This document shows, piece by piece, positions 58,083 through 64,000 of a DNA stretch of 64,000 bases (positions are counted from its first letter, which is position 1; the number at the start of each line of letters is the position of its first letter). The stretch covers positions 1-64,000 of IMG/VR virus record IMGVR_UViG_3300044609_000656. The stretch is one strand, 5' to 3'. The DNA comes from a virus. The notes under the pieces were generated by a model. It was given only the letters and a program-made list of their open reading frames with translations. It did no database searches and was not told the DNA's origin. The position numbers were made by a program, and so were the translations under genes.

Positions 58083-58322
58083 ATGAAATTTACAGTATAT
58101 TCTAAGGACGGTTGCCCATACTGCAACAAAATTGAACAACTACTTAAAGTAGCAGAACTTCAACATGTAGTATATAAACTTGGTAGAGATTTTAATCGTG
58201 AGGAATTTTATGCTGAGTTTGGTTCAGGATCAACTTTTCCTCAAGTAATTATGGATGATAAACACCTTGGTGGATGTACAGATACTGCAAGATATTTAAA
58301 AGAAAATAATATTATTAATTAA
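58083..58322 (+). CDS. grx: Glutaredoxin
   Basis: 79 aa. YSKDGCPYCNKIEQLL with Cys11 and Cys14 (CPYC), TFPQVIMDD (cis-Pro loop) and GGCTD: the complete glutaredoxin pattern. It supplies reducing power to ribonucleotide reductase or peroxiredoxin. It begins 3 nt after the virion gene and overlaps the convergent bilin reductase gene by 4 nt. Confidence 0.92.
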   Translation: MKFTVYSKDGCPYCNKIEQLLKVAELQHVVYKLGRDFNREEFYAEFGSGSTFPQVIMDDKHLGGCTDTARYLKENNIIN

Positions 58323-58963
58323 GCAAGATCAAATAAAAATTCATTGATATATTTTCTAGCAAAAGATTTATCATAATACGACTTTAAGATTCCATAAGCT
58401 GGGTCTGTATATGATAAGTGATAATCATAACCTTTTTGATAAATGTGGGATAGTTCCATCTCACATTTTTTTGTGCAATCATTATATCTGTTTAAATATA
58501 ATTCTAATTTGTCTAAGTACTCTTCATAAAAATCGTGGTCATTTGTTTTTAACCATAATTTTTTAGAAAAGTAAGTATTTAAATCGTATATTTTTGAATC
58601 TTCTTTAGTTCTATTTGGTTGATCGCCAAGATATTTTTTGATATACTTGTTCTCGTAGTCACTGTCCATTTTTAATGGATGAAAATCAATGGTGCCAAAA
58701 AACTTTTTATTGGCACATGAAACATACTCAGTGCCAAAAACTGGATTGATATATTGAAAGTCTGGATACATAACAAGAGACTCTGCGATAAATTTATCCC
58801 TTATGTTTAATTCGCAGAGTCTAATTCTTCTTAATTCATCAGTTTTCCAAACGTAAGATTTTATAATTGAGTTATTATCTTTTACTTCTTTATCTAACCA
58901 CTTGGGAAGATCTACTTCAATTAGGTTAGGATAAACTTTAAATAATATATCTCTTACATTCAT
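58319..58963 (-). CDS. Ferredoxin-dependent bilin reductase family protein
   Basis: 214 aa from ATG 58963 (GTG 58969 possible). FDBR features: PVFGTEYVS followed by FFGTIDFHPL (93-97), YFSKKLWL, YLDKLELYLNRY, the SYTDPAYGILKSYYDKSFA block with Asp187, and the C-terminal FLFD. These match PebS/PebA/PcyA-type enzymes that reduce biliverdin to phycobilins with ferredoxin. At the position of the PebS catalytic Asp105 it has Glu79; the second Asp is kept. No heme oxygenase is in the window. The product is unknown. Confidence 0.7.
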   Translation of the reverse strand: MNVRDILFKVYPNLIEVDLPKWLDKEVKDNNSIIKSYVWKTDELRRIRLCELNIRDKFIAESLVMYPDFQYINPVFGTEYVSCANKKFFGTIDFHPLKMDSDYENKYIKKYLGDQPNRTKEDSKIYDLNTYFSKKLWLKTNDHDFYEEYLDKLELYLNRYNDCTKKCEMELSHIYQKGYDYHLSYTDPAYGILKSYYDKSFARKYINEFLFDLA

Positions 58964-58992
58964 TATCACAACACTAATATCTTGTATTTATT

Positions 58993-60612
58993 ATGAAAGT
59001 TCTAACCATTTTTTCTGGACATGATGCATCTGCAACTGTCATAAAGGATGGTGTAATTGAATATTACTTTAAGGAAGAGAGGTACAATAAGAAGAAACAC
59101 TCTGGTGGGCACAAATTTATTTTTGATATTATCTCAAAAAATTTTTTGCACGATATTGATTATATTATTTTTTCATCTGGAGAAAGTCAAGAGGATAAAG
59201 ATAAAAAAGATTCATTAATTAAATTATCAAATCCTAAAATTAAATTCATAAATCCAAAGTATCACCATCATTTATTTCATGCATCTGGTGCATTTTATAA
59301 TAGTGGATTTGAAAAGTCTTTAATTATATGTGTTGATTCTGCAGGTGGATATCCAATTGACCCAGAAGTTTTTGAATGTGATTCTGTATATGTTGCAGAA
59401 TATCCATGTAAATTCACTCCTCTATATAAAAGATATTGGACTGCAAACTTACAAAAAAGATTTGATAAAGTTGTAAATGGATGTAGACATATTTGTAAAC
59501 ATCATACTGATGAAATTAATATAGGAAATCTTTACAATAGTGCTGCACTTGCGATAGGACAAACAATTGATGATTGTGGTAAAGCAATGGGATTGTCTTC
59601 CTATGGAGTTGCGATAGAAAAATTAAAGTTTTTTGGTAAAAGAATATCGGCAGATGCAGCAATTAAAAAATATTTTAAGAATTATCCAGAATTATTAGAT
59701 TATATGCTGGATTTTAATGATGATGCAAACTATAAGGTTGAGATAACAAAAGATAATTATCAATTTTTTTCAAACTATTGTTACGAAGTTCAACGTCAAT
59801 GTCAAGAACAAGTTTGTAATCTGGTTAAAAAACATGTAGATAAAACTGGAATAAAAAAAGTTTGTATTACTGGTGGTTATGGTATGAATATTATTACCAA
59901 TTATGAATTGACCATTAGATTTCCTGACGTTAAATTTTATTTTGATCCTATGTGTGATGACAGTGGATTAAGCATAGGAGCTTCTATGTATTCTTATAGA
60001 CAATTGTCTGGAGACTCTAGAATACTACCATCTAAAGATACTTTTTTCCATGGTTTAACCCATGATGTATCACAATACCAAGGTGCATTTGCTGATGAAA
60101 AAGAGGTGGCAAGACTACTTTATAATAATAAGTCTGTTGCAGTATATAATCATCTTGCAGAAGCGGGTCAGAGGGCATTGGGGAACCGTTCTATACTGTT
60201 TAATGCACTAAATCCAAATGCTAAAGATATTGTTAATAAAATTAAAAATAGAGAGTGGTATCGACCATTTGCTGCTATAGTTCTTGAAGAGGACGCGCAT
60301 CTCTATTTTGACAATGTGATTCCAAATCCACACATGACAGTTTGCTTTCCTGTCAAGACAAATTTAATTCCAGGAGTTACACATGTCGATAATACTTGTA
60401 GAATACAGACAGTAAATTCTGGGCATTTACATTCTATTTTAAATGAATTTAAAAACTTGACAGGGCATGGTATCCTATTAAATACCAGTTTTAATTTGGC
60501 AGGAGAACCTTTAGTCGAAACCCCACAAGATGCATTTAGGACTTTAAATTCTTCTTCTCTCGATTATCTTTGGTTTTACGAAACGAAACAGTTGTTTAAT
60601 TTTACTTTTTGA
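58993..60612 (+). CDS. Carbamoyltransferase, two-domain, third homologue
   Basis: 539 aa. N-domain: SGHDASATVIKDG, YHHHLFHASGAFYNSGFE, CGKAMGLSSYG, ITGGYGMNIITNYE and DDSGLSIGAS. C-domain: AEAGQRALGNRSIL, REWYRPFAA, CRIQTVNSG and NTSFNLAGEPLVET. Complete but diverged from the 51881 gene, so probably a different acceptor. It is separated from the other two by the minus-strand epimerase and other genes. Confidence 0.85.
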   Translation: MKVLTIFSGHDASATVIKDGVIEYYFKEERYNKKKHSGGHKFIFDIISKNFLHDIDYIIFSSGESQEDKDKKDSLIKLSNPKIKFINPKYHHHLFHASGAFYNSGFEKSLIICVDSAGGYPIDPEVFECDSVYVAEYPCKFTPLYKRYWTANLQKRFDKVVNGCRHICKHHTDEINIGNLYNSAALAIGQTIDDCGKAMGLSSYGVAIEKLKFFGKRISADAAIKKYFKNYPELLDYMLDFNDDANYKVEITKDNYQFFSNYCYEVQRQCQEQVCNLVKKHVDKTGIKKVCITGGYGMNIITNYELTIRFPDVKFYFDPMCDDSGLSIGASMYSYRQLSGDSRILPSKDTFFHGLTHDVSQYQGAFADEKEVARLLYNNKSVAVYNHLAEAGQRALGNRSILFNALNPNAKDIVNKIKNREWYRPFAAIVLEEDAHLYFDNVIPNPHMTVCFPVKTNLIPGVTHVDNTCRIQTVNSGHLHSILNEFKNLTGHGILLNTSFNLAGEPLVETPQDAFRTLNSSSLDYLWFYETKQLFNFTF

Positions 60613-60626
60613 TATATAATTTACAA

Positions 60627-61004
60627 ATGGGAGCATTCGTTTTCATGGAAGAAGAAGTTGTCACACTCCATTACGACGTGGAGAAGGCAGTAGACTTTGC
60701 TTTTCAAGGAAAGTTTATATTAAATTTCTATCAATACCTCAAAACAAATAATGCAAAGCGTCGTCATGCTGAGCAATTTATTGACAGCAAAACAGCAGAA
60801 AGCATTAACAGTCTAATTTTAGAGTTAGATGAATATTTAAAAGGAGGTCAAGATCCAGAACATAAACTTCTTCGTGAGGCGTATGGTCATATACCAAAAC
60901 CACAAGCAAGGAAAATAAAAGAATATCTTTATGGTATTCTTCAAGATGCCTGGAGATATAGTCATGACAAACGACCAGGAAGAAGGAAAAAGTCAAATAA
61001 ATAA
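60627..61004 (+). CDS. Unknown soluble protein, 125 aa
   Basis: The start is uncertain: TTG 60609, ATG 60627 or ATG 60645. It is helical and charged, with a basic tail RPGRRKKSNK that could bind nucleic acid. A TATAAT lies at 60614-60619 without a clear -35. It overlaps the next gene by 41 nt. The function is unknown. Confidence 0.5.
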   Translation: MGAFVFMEEEVVTLHYDVEKAVDFAFQGKFILNFYQYLKTNNAKRRHAEQFIDSKTAESINSLILELDEYLKGGQDPEHKLLREAYGHIPKPQARKIKEYLYGILQDAWRYSHDKRPGRRKKSNK

Positions 61005-61182
61005 AATTGAATCCTCTGATATTAATCGTGGATTTGAGTTAATGTTGCGACATCGTAGCAGGAGGGAGAAGGCACCAGAACCTAGAACATTTGGTATAAT
61101 GTTTGGGAAGGTAATCTCGCTCCTTAAACGAGAGATACACTTCCGATTTGAAATTTCACTTGGTATTATTAACAAACTATAA
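60964..61182 (+). CDS. Small basic protein, 72 aa
   Basis: ATG 60964 is preferred over 60931, which overlaps more. It contains RHRSRREKAPEPRTFG and a C-terminal amphipathic helix. The function is unknown. Confidence 0.45.
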   Translation: MTNDQEEGKSQINKIESSDINRGFELMLRHRSRREKAPEPRTFGIMFGKVISLLKREIHFRFEISLGIINKL

Positions 61183-61199
61183 CTCTCGGGAGAAGTCCA

Positions 61200-61430
61200 A
61201 TGTTAGCAGTAACTCTCACATTCTCTGCCCTATTCTCAATAATGTTTTTATTTTTGGGTGGAGTAATCGGATGGATCGCAAAGCAACACTTCTATGAAGG
61301 AACTGCAATTGCTTATACACACCCCGAAATGTTTGATGAAAATGGGAATATTATTCCCGATGAAATAGTAGCTGTACGATTTGAAAACACAAATGACTAT
61401 TACGAAGACGAAGAAGGAGACGAAGACTGA
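61200..61430 (+). CDS. Small membrane protein, 76 aa
   Basis: A GGGAGAAG ribosome site precedes ATG 61200. A hydrophobic segment at residues about 4-27 is followed by an acidic tail (YYEDEEGDED), an orientation with the tail probably in the cytoplasm. It overlaps the next gene by 38 nt. The function is unknown. Confidence 0.6.
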   Translation: MLAVTLTFSALFSIMFLFLGGVIGWIAKQHFYEGTAIAYTHPEMFDENGNIIPDEIVAVRFENTNDYYEDEEGDED

Positions 61431-61962
61431 ATCTCCTATTGAATTGCAACCAAATTCTTTTCAATTTGAAATTTTAGAATTAGTTTCTAAGCAAAGATCT
61501 AGTGTAAAAAAAGTAGAAGTCCTTCAAAAATATAGAAATGAAGGACTTACTGCAATTCTTATTTGGAATTTTGATGATACGGCAATCTCACTATTGCCAC
61601 AAGGAGATGTTCCTTACTCAAGAGTTGAGGAGCAATCTGCATTTAATGATACTCTATCTGCATCAGTAGAAAAATTGAACAAAGTTCAAGGACTTTCTAA
61701 TGCAGATGAATTTATCCGTAACAGGGCAACTTCCATTCGCAATGAGTGGGAGAACTTTTATAATTATCTTCAAGGTGGTAACCCATCTTTGTCAAGTCTC
61801 CGTAGAGAGACTATGTTTATTCAAATGCTTGAAGGACTTCATCCAAAAGAAGCTGAGATTATGGTTCTTGTTAAGGACAAAAAACTTCAAGAAAAATATA
61901 AGATTACTAAAGATATTGTTGCTGAGGCATACCCAGATATTCAATGGGGAGGTCGCTCTTGA
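61393..61962 (+). CDS. Conserved phage-type protein, 189 aa
   Basis: ATG 61393; a TTG at 61381 is in frame. After a charged start it has FQFEILELVSKQRSSVKKVE, then a helical region rich in Leu and Glu (ETMFIQMLEGLHPKEAEIMV). Its overall look is of a mostly helical, DNA- or protein-interacting phage protein. I think similar proteins occur in T4-like cyanophages as a conserved family of unknown function. Not proven. Confidence 0.55.
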   Translation: MTITKTKKETKTESPIELQPNSFQFEILELVSKQRSSVKKVEVLQKYRNEGLTAILIWNFDDTAISLLPQGDVPYSRVEEQSAFNDTLSASVEKLNKVQGLSNADEFIRNRATSIRNEWENFYNYLQGGNPSLSSLRRETMFIQMLEGLHPKEAEIMVLVKDKKLQEKYKITKDIVAEAYPDIQWGGRS

Positions 61963-62228
61963 ATATCAAAATTCTTCAACAAAATTGTGATCCTGAATTA
62001 TCTAATGATAGAAATCTACCTTACAATGCATATCTAGTGCATTATTGTATTGATGATTCACTTTGTTATGATATTGTTATCGCAAATAAAAAGATAGACA
62101 TTTTTGATTATTATTGGGATCTGTATAGAGAAGGATTAAAGTGGTATAAACAATCGGAAGGAAGAGTTAACCCTAAACTTTGGAATATAACTCCAAAAGA
62201 AACTAAGAGTAAAAAAAGGGGGGAGTGA
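61959..62228 (+). CDS. Unknown protein with TTG start, 89 aa
   Basis: The start is set as TTG 61959: GGGGAGG (61946-61952) lies 6 nt upstream and the TTG overlaps the previous stop (TTGA). ATG 61944 would put the ribosome site inside the gene. It is a soluble protein with many Tyr and Asp (YDIVIANKKIDIFDYYWDLYRE). Its stop overlaps the next ATG (TGATG). The function is unknown. Confidence 0.6.
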   Translation: MNIKILQQNCDPELSNDRNLPYNAYLVHYCIDDSLCYDIVIANKKIDIFDYYWDLYREGLKWYKQSEGRVNPKLWNITPKETKSKKRGE

Positions 62229-62440
62229 TGTCTAGTGGATTTGGCGCGGATAAACCTAAAAATGGTAAGGCAGTAGTTGTTATTAATGATAATGAAGTTA
62301 ATAAACTTCTAAAAGAATATAAGAAGATTAAAAAATATATGAGATCTTCTTTATACAAAGTAAAAACTATTGATGGTACAGAAGATGTAGTAAAAAATCT
62401 TCTGGATGAATATGGTGGCGATTCGGATGAACTCATCTGA
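62228..62440 (+). CDS. Small charged protein, 70 aa
   Basis: GGGGGGAG precedes ATG 62228. Lys-rich helix (NKLLKEYKKIKKYMRSS) and an acidic C-terminus. It overlaps the sulfotransferase gene by 14 nt. The function is unknown. Confidence 0.5.
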   Translation: MSSGFGADKPKNGKAVVVINDNEVNKLLKEYKKIKKYMRSSLYKVKTIDGTEDVVKNLLDEYGGDSDELI

Positions 62441-63140
62441 TTGTTATAATTTTGATTGGGACCAGTATAGGGAACAAATAGATAAATGTGTATCTAAAAA
62501 ATATTTTTTAGATTATACACCAGATGGTATAGAGACAGTTGAATTTGATGCATTTTACATATCTAAAAGATATAAAATTCTATACATACCAATATCAAAA
62601 AATGCATCAACTTCTTTAAAGAATTTAATTGACTTTGAACCTGTGTACCAAGTACCAAATGTTCAGAGTCAATTTGATTTAGAAATACCAGAAGAATATA
62701 AAAAAGAATATAAAATTTTAGTTGTTACTAGGCATCCAAAGGATAGATGGATTTCTGGATTCAATCAATTTCTTAGCGAGGTTGGGGTTTATCTTTCTAC
62801 ACCAAACTCTAGAGATATATTATTAGAGTTAAGAAACAAAAAATTTATATTTGATGGGCATACTTTGCCACAGTTTAGATTTATAGATTACTGCTTTCAA
62901 CCATCAAAAATAAACTTTGACATTAATCTTATTAGAATCGATGAGTTTTTTGAACAAAAAATATCTGATTTTATTGGTTGCGAAGTTCCAATAAAGAAAA
63001 AAAATTTAATGGATGGTGAGTATTTAAAAATTAAAAACTATGAATTATGTTGTAAGATTTTTAATGACTATTGTTTAAGGCATCAAAAATTTATAGATGT
63101 ATACAGTCAAGATTATGTCTTGTACAACAATTCTAAATAA
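62427..63140 (+). CDS. Sulfotransferase-like protein
   Basis: 237 aa from ATG 62427; ATG 62406 is an alternative. The PAPS-binding loop YIPISKNASTSLKNL and the 3'-phosphate motif VVTRHPKDRWISGF are clear. The fold matches carbohydrate-type sulfotransferases (family 2). It would sulfate a glycan or protein. It is distinct in sequence from the 33937 gene. Confidence 0.72.
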   Translation: MNSSDCYNFDWDQYREQIDKCVSKKYFLDYTPDGIETVEFDAFYISKRYKILYIPISKNASTSLKNLIDFEPVYQVPNVQSQFDLEIPEEYKKEYKILVVTRHPKDRWISGFNQFLSEVGVYLSTPNSRDILLELRNKKFIFDGHTLPQFRFIDYCFQPSKINFDINLIRIDEFFEQKISDFIGCEVPIKKKNLMDGEYLKIKNYELCCKIFNDYCLRHQKFIDVYSQDYVLYNNSK

Positions 63141-63166
63141 AAAAATGTCAAATATTTAAAGTAGAG

Positions 63167-63493
63167 ATGGGGAAACATTACTTATTAAATTTGTATGGGT
63201 GTTCTTTTGTATTGTTAGACGATCAAGAATACCTAATAAAGTTATTAGAAGAAGCAGCTAGTATTAGCGGCGCTACTGTAGTTAATACAATTTTTAAAAA
63301 ATTTGATCCTCAAGGAGTTACTGTACTAACTTTGCTGTCTGAAAGTCATATTAGTATTCATACTTGGCCAGAAAAGGGAGAGGCTGCAGTAGATCTATTT
63401 ACATGCGGCGATTGTAACCCAAAGATTGGGTGTGATATGATAATCGAACAATTATATGCTACGAATCATACACTTAGTTACATAGAAAGATGA
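63167..63493 (+). CDS. speD: S-adenosylmethionine decarboxylase proenzyme
   Basis: 108 aa, short prokaryotic type. The self-cleavage site is LLSES|HISIHTWPE: Glu59 to Ser60, with Ser60 becoming the pyruvoyl group. Cys80 in LFTCGDC is the proton donor. It makes decarboxylated SAM for spermidine synthesis; polyamines could help DNA packing. It is known in several cyanophages. Its stop overlaps the next ATG. Confidence 0.94.
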   Translation: MGKHYLLNLYGCSFVLLDDQEYLIKLLEEAASISGATVVNTIFKKFDPQGVTVLTLLSESHISIHTWPEKGEAAVDLFTCGDCNPKIGCDMIIEQLYATNHTLSYIER

Positions 63494-63621
63494 TTGCTAA
63501 AATTGTTGATGCATTTGGTCCTATTGTAGTTGGGACTATTTTGGGAATTTCATTATTGTTCCCATTTGCATTTTTTATTTACGATTCAGAGAAGAATCCC
63601 GATAAGTATAATCATAAATGA
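63490..63621 (+). CDS. Small membrane protein, 43 aa
   Basis: ATGA overlap with speD and with the next gene. One hydrophobic helix (residues about 8-31) and a short polar tail. The function is unknown. Double overlap supports a real gene. Confidence 0.5.
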   Translation: MIAKIVDAFGPIVVGTILGISLLFPFAFFIYDSEKNPDKYNHK

Positions 63622-64000
63622 AAATTGATACTATTATAATTGATAATTTTTTAGATAAACCAGATTTGGTAAGGTCTTCTGTTATTTGTTTGCCATTTAA
63701 AAATACTGGAACATTTCCTGGTAGTCGTACAGATGCAGCAGACCATGACTACCAGGAAATGGTGCGTGCAAAAATAGAACCAGTAATAGGAAAAAAAATT
63801 GAATTTAGGAGAGATAGAGATTGTTTTAGATTTCAACTTTGTTTAAGAGATGATTCCACTTGGATTCATAAAGATGATGTTGAATGGGCAGGAGTATTAT
63901 TTTTAACTCCAGGTGCTCCAATAAATTCTGGAACAGGAATTTATAATGAAGAAAAAAAATTAGTGACAATGATGGGTAACGTATATAATAGATTAATATT
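63618..64000 (+). CDS. 2OG-Fe(II) oxygenase-like protein (DUF6445-like), partial
   Basis: 127 residues are visible before the window ends. WIHKDDVEWAGVLFLTPGAP gives the probable iron ligands His84 and Asp86, a pattern I link to the same family as the 50100 gene. The start ATG 63618 overlaps the previous stop. The distal His and Arg lie beyond the window. Confidence 0.65.
   Translation, partial: MKIDTIIIDNFLDKPDLVRSSVICLPFKNTGTFPGSRTDAADHDYQEMVRAKIEPVIGKKIEFRRDRDCFRFQLCLRDDSTWIHKDDVEWAGVLFLTPGAPINSGTGIYNEEKKLVTMMGNVYNRLI

Overview
The window looks like part of the genome of a large T4-like cyanophage (contractile-tailed virus of marine Synechococcus or Prochlorococcus). The evidence is uninterrupted psbA and psbD, two hli genes, ferredoxin, plastid-type terminal oxidase, talC, zwf, gnd and speD, packed between phage tail and virion genes. 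T4-type late boxes (NATAAATA) precede most structural genes, nine scattered tRNA genes are present, and gene ends overlap as ATGA/TAATG throughout. No genus-level identification is possible from this window alone.

Layout. 1-5255: end of a virion protein, a small nuclease, a minus-strand block of exported proteins, and a lysozyme. 5354-15336: nine tRNAs, several with their own consensus promoter, among many small genes and at least seven 2-oxoglutarate/Fe(II) oxygenase-like genes; three non-coding stretches here are chains of perfect hairpins. 15369-23886: one long sugar operon with GDP-fucose synthesis (gmd, fcl), a family 11 fucosyltransferase, a family 6 (ABO-type) transferase, other glycosyltransferases, and a HAD-nucleotidyltransferase fusion. 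23898-33947: host-derived metabolism in the order SLH/OprB-type porin, hli, petF, hli, peroxiredoxin, psbA, psbD, talC, PTOX, zwf, gnd. 34911-49545: late virion and tail-fibre genes, including a 1321-aa repeat protein, a 1272-aa fibre-like protein and three tandem, very cysteine-rich glycine-rich paralogues. 49564-60612: a second sugar and modification island with two oxygenases, a GT9-like protein, three carbamoyltransferase homologues, separate heptose kinase and nucleotidyltransferase genes, a HAD phosphatase, a cupin, a heptose-epimerase homologue, a virion protein, a glutaredoxin and a ferredoxin-dependent bilin reductase homologue. 60627-64000: small phage genes, a sulfotransferase, speD and another oxygenase cut by the window end.

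How the genes fit together. D1, D2, Hli, ferredoxin, PTOX and peroxiredoxin would keep photosynthetic electron flow going and protected. TalC, Zwf and Gnd would push carbon through the pentose phosphate pathway towards NADPH and ribose for nucleotides. The two sugar islands would make fucosylated and heptose- or carbamoyl-bearing glycans, whose acceptor (virion fibres, host envelope or another target) is not shown by the sequence. The least explained parts are the hairpin chains beside tRNAs, the cysteine-rich triplet, the carbamoyltransferase homologue lacking its second domain, and the orphan Phd/YefM-like protein.
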